Assembly: GCA_003184365.1 (NCBI GenBank) | Contig: NKYR01000099.1 | Span: 62,001-126,000, forward strand | DNA: 64,000 bases | From: Evernia prunastri | Taxonomy: Eukaryota > Ascomycota > Lecanoromycetes > Lecanorales > Parmeliaceae | Reading direction: 5' to 3' | Part shown: positions 1 to 11,058 of the stretch, in pieces | How positions within the stretch are numbered: the stretch's first letter is position 1 | How the letters are laid out: each line of letters opens with the position of its first letter | Position numbers and translations under genes: made by a program | The notes under the pieces: model-generated | What the model was told of the DNA's origin: nothing | Seen by the model: the letters and a program-made list of their open reading frames with translations, nothing else | Database searches by the model: none

Positions 1-820
1 TTTCACGCCTACGCGTAAGAGGCTAGCATCGTTTTAGCGTCAAGCTTAAGATACCTTATCAGATCATCAGCGTGCCGAGCGTGCCTTAGGTGTAGAGTAT
101 CGCCATCTCAGTGCGAGGTTGTTCAGTATTCATATTGACCGCTCGTGAATCGGACCCTGCCTACCTTGGGGACTTCCCTCCAATCCACTTGCTTGAGTCG
201 TTAGGCGTCTAGGCAAGTCCGTCAGGTACCTTAGGATCTCTGAGCCCGCGGGAGCCCAGCTACTAGTAGGGTAGTAAAATATTTCAGTCCAATACTAACA
301 TGATCAATTCTCACCCATATTTCAACATTCTTGAAAGTACCAATAGAATAGATCTTGAAGTTCAACCCTTTTTTTGTAGATTTAGATCAAATTTAGTTTG
401 TAAGGCGAGGAAAAGAGGTTAAATGTCTGCGCAGGGGTAGAAGTCACGTGAGATATTCTCTTGGCAACGACCATGGCCAATTAAACCCCTGTTTCACTTC
501 AGTAATCCGACTCTCAAACATAAGCACTGCTGCAGAGGATGTTCGTCCCTTGTCCTCTTTTTCTTTCCTATTTTCATATGATATGGTAATGTATCCAAGG
601 TCATGGTCTGACTGTCCTCGCATTCTCCTGTCCTTATTTAGATACTCTACATGTGCAAACGGATCAAGACTTGAGTGTCCCTATGCATTTTTGACAAGTG
701 CTTCACATATCATAGCTATACTAGAGTACTTTATTCTCCAAAGGCTGCCGGTCACCGTCTGTACTTTTGCCACACTAGGAGACTTTTTATCATTTGCTTT
801 CTGGGGGAGAATCTTGCACT
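1..820. other. 5' window edge, no gene recognised
   Basis: No supported coding region is visible. The first 260 bases are moderately GC-rich, and an AT-richer stretch with T runs follows (about 280-420). The last few hundred bases probably hold the promoter of the MutL-family gene that begins at 821. Open frames here overlap each other, lack recognisable domains and were not kept. Confidence 0.5.
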
Positions 821-3800
821 ATGCCAATTACAGCACTCCCATCAAACGCCGTTCGAGCCATCGGCTCTTCCCAAGCGCTTACTCATTCTGCTTCTCTGGT
901 CAAGGAACTAGTAGAAAACGCTATTGACGGTCGAGCTACTAACATCTCCATCGAAATATCTGCAAATACACTGGACGATCTTCGAGTCAAAGACAACGGT
1001 CATGGAATTGCTCCCAATGATCGTGCCATGATATGCACAAGATATTGCACTAGCAAGATAAGAGATCTCCACGATCTCGAGAACATAGGAGGGCGCTCTT
1101 TAGGATTCCGAGGGGAAGCATTGGCAAGTACGGCAGAGATGAGTAAGAGTCTTGCGATGACCACCCGAATAGAAGGCGAAGGCACCGCTGTTGAACTCAA
1201 ATTCAATTGTAAGGGTCAAATTTCAGGGTAGGCTGATACTATGCGGGGAATCTGCATTCATGCTAAGTGAGCCTCAGTGAAAAGCGCATATCTCATCCTG
1301 TGGGGACGACCGTTAGGGTCGAAAAATTCCTCCACAATCTGCCCGTTCGCAGGCAAGCCGTCGAGAAGATCTCGGTAAAGATGCTCGCACAGACCAAACG
1401 GATGCTACAGGCTTACGCCCTAGCACGGCCGTACCTACGCCTGTCGTTGAAGATCCTGAAAGCTAAAGACAGGAAAGGAGATTGGACGTATCCAAAAAGC
1501 GGAGCAGTCAGCACTTCACAACTGCAAGCCAGTTTCAATGCCGCCAGTGACATATTTGGCAAGAAGCTCACGAGCCAGTGCCAATTGACATCCTCATTTT
1601 GGTCAAGCACTGGAGAGCAGATCGACGAGGCCACGAGTGAAAAAGTGGGACCCAATGCCAGCAGAGACGAAGCATACAATTTCGAGGCTATAATGGCCAC
1701 AAAGGACTGCGGTAGCTATTTTATCCCACTCATCAGGATCACAGAGAGACCTACTGATCCACTGCCTGTATAGATGGCTCAGTACTTTCCAATGTTGGCC
1801 AGTATCTATCGATAGACTCAAGACCGGTGTCGTGCACGAGAGGAACCCTGAAGCAGATCGTCTCGTTATACAAATCCGCATTGCGATCTACGCCCGCTAG
1901 CGGAAGTAATGCAAAGATTGTGGACCCGTTCTTGTGGTTGAACATCGCTTGCCCGCTAGGAAGCTACGATGCGAATGTTGAGCCAGCCAAAGATGATGTT
2001 TTATTTCACAACTCCGAAGAGCTCCTTGGAAATGTCGAAAGATGGTTTCACGGCGTTTATGGTGAGGTTCAGCTTGATTCATCTAAGCCGCCAGCAGCAA
2101 CCATATCAGCGCCGAGGCCTCGCGGCATTGAACTGTTGCTCGCTCGAAAAGATCTGCCTGTCGAATCTGCCCCCGTGAGCCTTTCCCCTGTGGTAGCTAC
2201 TACCAATACATCACCTCGGACAACGTCTGAAATCTATGCTCACACTCAACCACATACAAGACCTCTGGCAGCCTCTGCCTTTATGTCATCTGCTGCGGAA
2301 GCTCCCTATCAAAACAGTAATGATTCGTCCAAGGCGATCAGCCACGCAATGAACCAGCAGCCAGCCACTGATGAAACCCAAGCAGAAGCACCTCTTGGCC
2401 TCTTTTCCGAAACATCCTCTCTCTGCGCGCCAGTCGTCGATCCCGACTAGCCTTAAAACGTCTGGCGATCCTGTTCCTGTCGACGGAACGGTCGGTTGGA
2501 AACGTAATATGTACGCAGAAGACGAAGACGAAGAAGAAGACCTCGAAGTCCATCTGCAAAGACGTCCCAGATCGCCTGTGGCTATTGATCTGGATGAAGA
2601 TGGTCATGCTCCAGATGTCAATGCTTCGAATCCATGGGCTTTCGCAAAGCTGAACGCAGCAATGCGCCACTCAGATCGAAACAAGCAATTCTCTACGCCA
2701 GGACGACAGACTGGTGATGTGGGACATTCCAGCAATCCATCTTCAGACGATCTACCACAGCGTGTAGACCCGCCATCGCTGGCAAGTAAGTTGCCTCCCA
2801 TTCACCAGGCTCGCTCCTCACCGGAGGCAGCTTACCCAACGCCAAGTCCATTCCCGTTTCCTCAGAGAGCCCGTGGAAAGCGTGAGTTCGATTATGCTGG
2901 TGTTGAAGCAGTATCGACGCCGGTACCGTCAAACAAGGAGCGGTACAAACGTGGCGCATTGGACACTTGGGTGCAGAAATCTCTCGGCGGCTATGACGAG
3001 CTTGATAATCCCCCTAGTAACCTTCATGACAAACAAGGCCCACCAGACCTGCCACATCCCCATGATTTCGTCTCAGCAAGATCCTTACCGTCAGGCGGAA
3101 CACCACTCAGCGAGATTCCAGACGCTTCCCAACGACCACGACGAAAGCGCGCGATACGAAACCAGCAGCAAGACAATATGGACAAACCATTCGTCTCCCC
3201 CGTCAATGACCCTAATCGCGTCTGGTTCGACATTGGAGAAAACTCTTCGACAAAGCGGCATCAAAAGCCACGCCCGAGAAGTGACCAACAAGAAAAAGTG
3301 GCAGCACCGACACTCGTTCCCCGAGATGACGAGATCGAAGACGACGGCTTGTTGACTTTAGCTTCTGCAGAGCGACCATCACAGCCCGTCCATCCCGACC
3401 TGGCAATAACGCTCGACTACGAAGCCCGCAAGCAAAAAGCCGGCGAAGCCCACCGAAAAGCCCTGCGCGAGCAAGCCGCAGCCGCCAAGCTCGCCGGCAC
3501 CCCTCCGGCCAAAGCACCCCGTCCCCACCCCCCCCAACACCCCACCTTATCCCCCCACAAGAACCGCCAAGCCAAAGCGATCGCCGCCCTGCACACATCC
3601 GACACCCCTCCCTCCCCGGCGCCGCCACCACCACCACCGCTCGGAGCAGCAGACGAGACCGCAGCGCTCGACCCCTCCGACCCCCGCGCCTACCTCGTGC
3701 GCATCCAGCGCCAGGAAGAGCAAGCGCCCAAATCGCTACGGGGCAAGACGCGGCGGCAGAAAACGGCCATGCTGCCGCTGGAAAGCGTGACGGCGGAGAA

Positions 3801-4098
3801 CTACGTCGGGGATCTGACCCTCGTGGTCGAAGACGTGGGCGTGCGGGACGTGGAAGGGGACATGCGGGAGAGCGGCGCGTGGGATCGCTACGTCGGGAGC
3901 GGAGCGATGGTGGGCGACGCGTTTGGGCGGGTGAGTGTGGAGGAAGTCAGGAGGTGGGGAGGGAAATTGAGAGAGTTGGTGAGGGGCACGTTTGTGGTGG
4001 TAGGCGAAGAGGGGATGAGAGCGGATGTGGACGTGGATGTGGATGTGGACGTGGATTTATCGAGGATCTTGCAAGCTCATGCGGCCGAACCTGCTTGA
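821..4098 (+). CDS. MLH2: MutL-family mismatch repair protein, MLH2/PMS1-like
   Basis: The N-terminus is a clear GHKL ATPase of MutL proteins. ENAIDG (about residue 32) carries the Mg-binding Asn, DNGHGI (58-63) and GFRGEALAS (95-103) are the next ATP-lid motifs, and after intron 1 comes GTTVRVEKFLHNLPVR. Exons 821-1227 and 1278-1711 join in frame to an exon starting at 1774, which reads SIDSRPVSCTRG. After about 2175 the frame changes: one frame stays open to 2450 and another continues from 2353 to the stop at 4098. This needs either a further intron (donor GTGAGC at 2175 with acceptor at 2364 keeps frame) or a frameshift. The C-terminal half contains NPWAFAKLNAAM and ends in a VD repeat. 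I see no DQHAxER-type endonuclease motif, which favours the non-nucleolytic MLH2/human PMS1 type that pairs with MLH1. Family call is firm; subfamily and the middle exon are less sure. Confidence 0.85.
4021..4062 (+). repeat. GTGGAT/GTGGAC coding repeat
   Basis: A hexanucleotide-like repeat encodes alternating Val-Asp (six or so VD pairs) just before the C-terminus of the MutL-family protein. It keeps the reading frame open. Such coding microsatellites are prone to length change. Confidence 0.8.
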
Positions 4099-4613
4099 TC
4101 TGCGATCTGCGAGGACGACGAGGAGAACATCTTGCTATTTTCGCATTTGGCATATGTATGGGCTGGACCTTCCTTTCCCGTGAGCTTGCGCTGAATTTGC
4201 CTGATGCATCTTTTGGGCGGAGCGAATCATCTTATCTATCTGCACAGCATGCATAGTCACCTAGCGCGCTGCTTTTTTCTGTTGGCTCGGACGAGCTTTG
4301 GTTTTAGATAAGATACCCATCTGCTTGCTTGAAAGTCGATGCTAACGACATGAAGAAGAATGCTTTTTGATGGCTCTACGACGCTTCCTTCCAACGAAGG
4401 ACGCTCGATGACGATCAATACAGTAGAGAAGCCCATCGTATCCATTCGGCGAACGCCCAAAACACCACGCTGGATCATCGATGCCCGCTGCGTATTGTCC
4501 AATGCCGTAATGCTGCTGCTGTGATAATGGTGCTCAAAAGCGTCAATTCAAGAACAAGACATCCAATCATAGACGCTATACAAGACGTGCTCTGGGGTCA
4601 TCGTCTACGCTGC
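4099..4613. other. Convergent 3' intergenic region
   Basis: This lies between the stop of the MutL-family gene (plus) and the stop of the polo kinase gene (minus). It should hold both 3' UTRs. I see no gene, RNA or repeat in it. Confidence 0.5.
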
Positions 4614-7600
4614 TCAGGCTCCTGCAGCAGGCATCTCATACCTTGCGTCTCCACCCTTCGCACCAACAGTAACCCATACCAACTTCCCGCCTTCCTCCAA
4701 CATACCCTCCCACTTGACACCCTTCTTCCTTCCCATACAGCCCAGACCTCCTTCCTTGGCCCAAAGGCCCACGACGTCCCTGATGAAGGCCATCTTTCCA
4801 TTGAGTTCGTTGTCCTTGACTAGTTCTTGGAAGTCGTGACCGCGATAAGAGCCGCTCAGCATGACGCTTGTGGGGTAGCAAAGGACGCTTCGAGCGGCCA
4901 AGGCCCCTGCTTCGAGGACTCGTCCGCTTTTGAGAGCTTTTGCCGCTTGGGCAGGGAGGTGGTAGAAGTCGAGCCATGATCCATCTCCGGACACAACAAG
5001 TTTGGTGTGGTCTGGGAAGTTGAATTGGAAGGATCCATTTCCAAAGCCCCAAATGCCTACATTGCCTAGCCGCTGGTAAAACTTCACGAATGGCCCCGCG
5101 ACGGTGTTACGTCTTGCTCTGCTCGAGTTTGCCTCTTCAAGCGAATTGACATCTACCTCTTCGCTCTTCCCAAGTGTATGCGTCATGTATTTGCCGAACT
5201 TGTCCCACAGGCAAAGCTTCCTTCTCTTCTCATAATCATGGACGTCGCGCCCAGGGGCAAGCTTATCTGCAACGCCACCATCGCTCACCGAGACCTGGTA
5301 TTGAGACGCCGGGACGAGGACACGTTTGAGACCCTCCAGGCCGCAGTTTTCGATGAATTCAATCGGGGCACCTCTTGCATGAACCATTTGATGCTTCTCA
5401 CTGTAGTTTGTCATGTTGCGCTTCTTCAGGTGGTCTTCCGCTCCTGCAACAACCACACAGGTTGGATTGCTGCTTTCGTCCCCTTTGAAGACGCAACCGA
5501 CAGTGCCATTAGCGAGGATATAGCCGATGCCGAATTTGTTGGTGTAGTCGACCCATTTCACAACCACTGGGCGGTGCTTGAAGTTCTGACTCGCAACGTC
5601 GAACTCTTCAATATTGGCATGATCCTTGCTCCTAGCGAAGTCTTTCAAGCTTGTCTCAAGCTCATGATGAAGTCTTTCCAATTGACGAAGAACATCGTCC
5701 GGTCTTGAATCTGGTTCGCTTTCCAATACCTCATCGGGCCCAATGAGCGCATTTTCGAGCCTTGGGCTATCAGACCGCTGCCTGGCGCGATTCGATGTCA
5801 TCTCTGAAGATATTGTCCTCGTGAGGGGTACCACATCAGCCATCTCTTTATGCACATTTGATGCGATCCTGCCTCTTGATCTAGCAGCCATGTCTTGTCT
5901 TTTCACATCCGGGTTCGAGTATATTTGGTCAATAACATGGTCCTTGGTTGGGGGCCTGAGAGCTTTTAATGCCACTGGCGGGTCTGCTGCTTCCTCATCC
6001 AGTACGTGAACCTTTTTTGGTCTCGTAGCTCTAGGATTCCGGGCTAATGCCTTTGCTTCGAGACCTCCGGCACCGGATGCATTAAGCGTGGGACGGACAG
6101 GCAGCTCGTTCAACAAACCACGTCGTGCCCGTACAGAAGCACTAGCCGATGCCTTAGTTCGTACGATGCCGTCGACAGGACCGGCATGCTCTACCGTATT
6201 CCTTAATTGAGGAGGTCTGGAGCTGACATGAGCAGCGCGAAGGGTAGCGGCATGACTCTGAACCGGCGCTCTTCGTGGTCGTTCAGGCACAGAGCGAGTA
6301 CTAACGTTCTCTGCCACAGCGGTAGACGACTGAGAGGTTGCTGTGGACGATTGTGACGGATCCGCTTGTTGCATACCAGCATCGGAATTGACCAAAGTCG
6401 ATTGGCTGGAATCATGGCCTTCCAGGATAGGCCAGCATGATGATGGGAACTTGGAAGTGTACACCACGTCTTTAGGCATGGGAACGACGGGCGCGTTTCC
6501 AGAGTCTTCTTCTGCCTGGCACTCCTTATAAAGAGACACATCCACATCCCCACCAACCGTTGTTTGAGGCTCACTGTCGCCAGGTAAATATCCTACGCCA
6601 CATTGTCTTGCAAGACTCCTCAGACTCAAGCGCTCCGTACCCTTCAGCATAACGTCTCCACGAGGAAAGGCTTTTCTATCAAGAAACCGTGGAAAATCAC
6701 GGCAAAAGTATTCTTCCATTGTCATGGGCATTGCGTCCCCACCGTGCATTGAAAAGAACGGATGACCGACAACCTGATCCGGATCGGGACGTTCGTCCGC
6801 ATCTACTTTCAACAATCGAGCAACCAGGTCTTTTGCTTCCTCGGGTATGTCATTGAAGTGTTTGTTCTTCTCGGGCCAGTCGTACTCCACACCTCTGGCC
6901 TTGCGATAAATCTCGTTTTGAGAAGCTGCTTGGAATGGCGGCTGGCCAACAAGCATTGCAAACCTGGAACAATTAAATCTGAGGTACGGCTAAATGCATT
7001 CCCAGCACTTACACAATGACCCCAATTGCCCATATGTCAACCTTATAATCGTGGCCACCCTTTCCTTTCTCCAAGATTTCAGGTGCAATGTAATTGGGTG
7101 TTCCACATAGTGTAGTCCTTCTAGACTTCTGGTCGTATAGGCCTCGGTACTCTTGCTTGCTTACTAGCACTGCCGCCAGTCCAAAGTCTCCAATTTTGAG
7201 ATTCATGTCGTGGTCCAAGAACAAATTCCCCATCTTCAAGTCTCGATGTATCACGTTCCGGGCGTGCATGTACTTGATTGCTCCGCAGAGCTGAACAGTC
7301 AGCCGTCGCACTTCCGGCAGGGTCAAGCACCTTCTCCTCTTGACCATGTCCATTACCGACCCGTTGGAGCAAAGTTCGAGTACAACATAGGTGCTGTCCT
7401 TGAAAGTGAATGCGCGATGAAACTCGACAATGTTTGGATGTCGCATTTTCGCATGGATTTGAAGTTCTGTTCGAAACTAAAAAAGAAAAACAACATAAGC
7501 TCGATCTCTACCCTTGGAAGACTAGATGTGATATACCTTATCCTCCATCTTTTTCTGATTCATATACGTTTTGACGATCTTGAGAGCAAATACGGTCTTG

Positions 7601-7881
7601 CCTGTCCCTCTACCTTTGTTGCGTAACTCGCCTTCGTAACAGATCGCAAAGCCTCCTTTCCCGAGACACTTCCCTGTTCTAAATTTCTCGGCCAACCCTT
7701 CCTTTACAATTGGGGGTTGAAGAACCCAGTCTGGTGGTGCAGGTGCATATTCTTTCTCTTTCATTGCTTTCTTCGCCGCCTCTGTCTTTTTTGCTTCTTC
7801 ATCGGCCAGCTCTTTCTCTTTTAGCTTGCTGAACCTTGGTCTCGCTTGGACGTTCGTTGACCTAGGAGATAGTGCTTCCAT
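4614..7881 (-). CDS. cdc5: Polo-like kinase Cdc5/PlkA
   Basis: Serine/threonine kinase controlling mitotic entry, spindle pole function and mitotic exit. Exons 7881-7537, 7476-7013 and 6963-4614 sum to 1052 residues and keep frame across 60- and 49-bp introns. The kinase domain shows the glycine loop GKGGFA (74-79), ATP-binding Lys in FALK (101), HRDLKMGN (catalytic Asp about 194), DFG (212-214) and the T-loop ending CGTPNYIAPE (239-248). Two polo boxes follow a long basic, Ser-rich linker: the first at about 735-830 (KWVDYTNKFGIGY) and the second at about 915-990 (FVKFYQRLGNVGIWGFGNG). This kinase plus two polo boxes is diagnostic. The N-terminal extension of about 65 residues is Lys/Glu/Ala-rich, probably coiled or disordered. 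The gene is divergent from the OPA3-like gene and shares its 0.5-kb promoter region. Confidence 0.95.
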
Positions 7882-8419
7882 GTTCTACTTGAGATGAGCT
7901 CGGTGGTAGAAAGTCAAATGCGAGTCTCAATGAGTCTGCAAGTAGACTGACAAGCCCAGGTAAACAATGAATAGTCACAGCTTCGGATTATCGCATGACT
8001 GCTGTAGATGTTATTTGCCCGGAATTAGAAAGTCACGTCATAAGGTTACTATATCCAAGAGTAAGGGCATGTCGGGTGAGGTGCAGTGGCTTCAGTGATA
8101 GGTGAAAGAGTGTTCGGTGAAATGTAAACATTGAAGGCTTTAGTGCATGACAACGGCCGGGCCGGCTAACCTTCCTATCTTGGCTTGCCGTAAAGTACCT
8201 TACTCATACAAGGAGCGAGCTTGACGAATACTATACTGTTCCCATGCTATTGCTACAATCTAAACGCACATTGAAGCAGTTAGACAAAGTTCCTTGTTCT
8301 ACCTGATCCATGGATGCTTTGCACTGAACAGCCCCCATTTTGCCAGCCATCTGTGGGGCTTGCAGTCATGATAATCACGGACTTTCTCGACTTATTGCTC
8401 ATTGACTAGATTGCCTGCA
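7882..8419. promoter_or_regulatory. Divergent promoter region, cdc5 / OPA3-like
   Basis: 538 bp between the start codons of the polo kinase (minus) and the OPA3-like gene (plus). No coding sequence is recognisable. No specific binding site was identified. Confidence 0.5.
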
Positions 8420-9492
8420 ATGTCTAGCGTAGTGATAAAACTTGGCTCCCTTGTGGTCAAGACTCTCTCCAAACCGATTGCCGTGAGTCTCTATTTGCTT
8501 TTAGTTTGTCATTCAATAGGCTGATTCGGTGCCGTCTAGAATCGCATCAAGGCTCAAGCCCGAGAACATGAGAGGTTTCGGCGTGTCTGTGTCAGCTTTG
8601 CGCAGGGCATACATCGATGGGACATGCGTTTTAGACTGGGACTCCTCCAAGATCGCGCAGCGCTCGAGAAACAAGCCGCCCGGGAAGCCGCAGAAGCTCA
8701 GGCTAAGAAGCACAAGTCCAAGGCTCCTACGGTCAAGACAGAAGCCCAGACAAAGGCCGATGAAGCAGCTGAGGCTAGGTCTAAAGAGAACCTCGATAAG
8801 CCAAGCGAGCCTAGAAAGGAGCCAAAGATTCGGCCTCTCTCGGAAGCCAAAGCTATCGATGTGGGTGTTCAGCCAGGCTTTTCACCCTCGAATTCATCTA
8901 CTGACTCGCAGCATCTATGTAGCTGGGCTCGAACTTCGTCTCCGAATCCTTCCTATTCCTCGTTGGAGTCAGCCTGGTATTCTTCGAAACATACCGCCGA
9001 AGCAAGCAGGAAACCTCAAAGCGAGAAGATGTTGCTGATCAAATCGAGAAACTCGAGAATCAAGTCAAGTTGTTCAGGAAGGCATTCGTGGACTTAGAGA
9101 AAGAGACCTTGAAACGCAACGGCACAGGTCTGACAGGCACCAGAAGAATCCTGCCACAAGAGATTTATGAGCTAGAAGGTGAGGACGAGAAGGAGGAGAA
9201 GCCGAAAGGGTGGCTGTCATGGTTTCAGGGCATATATCGATGGGACTCTCATGAAGCCGACACGGTGTCTGAGCCTTCAGTCAAAGCTCCTGACATCAGT
9301 TCTCAAAGCCTATCCTCCGGGCCGTCTACCACAACAGGCGATGAGACTAAGCCTACAAGTATCTTGAGCAAACTACTACCAACGGCTCAAAAGAACGATT
9401 CCGCAAAGACCACCCATCAGGCGGAAATCAGCCCGAACAATACAACTTCTGAAAGCAACAGTCCGCCAAAAGAAGGCGTCTTGAAATCATGA
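8420..9492 (+). CDS. OPA3-like mitochondrial protein
   Basis: Exons 8420-8482, 8540-8860 and 8923-9492 give 317 residues. The first exon encodes MSSVVIKLGSLVVKTLSKPIA, the typical OPA3 start; the second continues NRIKAQAREHERFRR with FAQ and HRWDMR. Joining 8860 to 8923 gives AIDLGSNFVSESFLFLVG, the conserved OPA3 membrane segment, followed by a coiled-coil-like stretch (DQIEKLENQVKLFRKAFVDLEKE region). OPA3 family proteins localise to mitochondria and affect mitochondrial shape; their molecular activity is not settled. The Lys/Ala/Glu-rich insert in exon 2 and the Ser/Pro-rich tail make this longer than the animal protein, as is usual in moulds. Two of the three splice joints are needed to restore the family motif, so the exon model is well supported. 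Confidence 0.88.
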
Positions 9493-9791
9493 ACATGCTT
9501 CAATGTGAGAACATGGTCCATGGATAACGACGCTATTGTATATGCATATGTGTGTGATAATTACGGTGTATGACAATGAATGTACAAAAAGGGCGCGCGA
9601 GTTGCCAGCGTTGAGCATTGAAAGGAGTTACTGTGGTGGATACCCAAAGAACGCGTCTCTACTCGCTTAGTCCTTACAAGAAACATCCTCCTCACTTGGC
9701 TCCCTTCAACCTTCCATCTTGAATTGAACAACGAACGCACTCCCCTCACAGAATCCACCCACCACTGACAAACCCAATCAAGTCATCAACC

Positions 9792-10657
9792 ATGTTCTGC
9801 ACCACCCTCCGCCGCCGCCCCTCCCTCACCACCTTACTCCCCCTCCTCACTTCCTCCACCAACCCCAAACTCCACGGTACCAGTCCTCCCCCACCCCTCC
9901 CCCAATTCCCCCTTCCAACGACCCCCCAACTAACACCAACAACCACAATCCAGAAACCGCTCTCCAAACCCACGACCTCGCCCTCCCCACCCAACCACAA
10001 CCCTCTCACGACCCCAATCAGCAGCAACAGCAGCAGCAGCAACCCCCACCCCACCCCTTCCTCATCCTAACCCCTTCCTCCCTCCACGCCGCCCACTCCA
10101 CGGAGCGAATCCGCCGCTTCTCAACCCTGACCGCGACGCCCCCGCCCACGATCCTATTCATCCTGTCCCCGTCTCCAGAGCAGGATGCCCGGTCCGGCAT
10201 GCACGCCTTGATGCTCCTGCAAACAATGTCAGTTAGTCCCATCCCGTTACAACCCAACCCCCAGAAACAACCCCACAAAACCCCCCCCCCTAACCACCTC
10301 CACAGAACGCACCCCCTCCCCGCCCCCCCTGCCATCCTCCCGATCCCGAGCCCACCTCACCTCCTCCCGATCCTACGCGCCTACACCACCACCACTCACA
10401 CCACTAACCCCACTAACCCCACCAACCCCACCCCCACCACCACCTCCCTTCCCCTCCTCCCGCACCTCACAACCACCGCGCCCGCTCGACCGCTAAGCCC
10501 GCACACGACGAACGTGCTGAGCGACCTGTGCCGCTCCGTCAAGGACGTGGCGCGGCTGGCCGGGACGGAGCGGGGCAGGGCGGTGCTGGGGGAGTGGTTG
10601 GGGGATGAAGGGGGGAGGGGGGTGGTGGGGTTTTGGGAGGGGGAGTGGGTTGTTTGA
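9792..10657 (+). CDS. Hypothetical low-complexity protein
   Basis: I do not recognise the family. Exons 9792-9876, 9954-10227 and 10306-10657 sum to 236 residues in frame. Both introns (77 and 78 bp) carry CTAAC just before the acceptor, which supports a real spliced gene. The protein begins with a basic, hydroxylated N-terminus (possible mitochondrial targeting, inference). It has a Gln run, then a more ordered stretch (HPFLILTPSSLHAAHSTERI and FILSPSPEQDARSGMHALMLLQ) that could be a small alpha/beta core, then a Thr/Pro-rich stretch. It ends with an ordered segment (SDLCRSVKDVARLAGTERGRAVLGEW). The coding strand is extremely C-rich until about 10500 and then G-rich. The second intron is a multiple of three, so intron retention would not break the frame. 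Confidence 0.55.
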
Positions 10658-11058
10658 TTGTTAGAGGGGGGAGAGTGGTTGGGAGGGTTGGGGGGGAATG
10701 GGGGGGAGAGAGAGGAGGTGGGATGGGATGAGCATGTGGAGGATGGGGGTTGGGTGCGCGGAGAGAAAGGGTTGGTTGGGTTCGTAGAGGTCTTGAGTGA
10801 AAGGACTGCGGTGCTATTGCTGCTGTTGGCTTTGTTTGTAGGTCGATACAGCCTTTGTGTCGGATTGCATTTGCGTGGCGGTCCAATTGGCTGGCTCCTG
10901 CTTTTATCGCAATGATTCAAGAATGATAGCTAGGACAATCGACGATTTCCCAGGGGCAGATGCTCAACTGGGGCTTGCTATGTACAAAAAGTGCAATTCA
11001 ATCCAACTCCGCCAAGCCCGATCGATAGCCCCCCCGCCCATCTGGCTGTGTTGTTTTT
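10658..11058. other. Convergent 3' intergenic region, G-rich at its left end
   Basis: The first 100 bases continue the G-rich composition seen at the end of the preceding gene (many GGGG runs). The rest is ordinary. No gene is recognised between the hypothetical gene (plus) and the fumarate reductase gene (minus). Confidence 0.5.
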
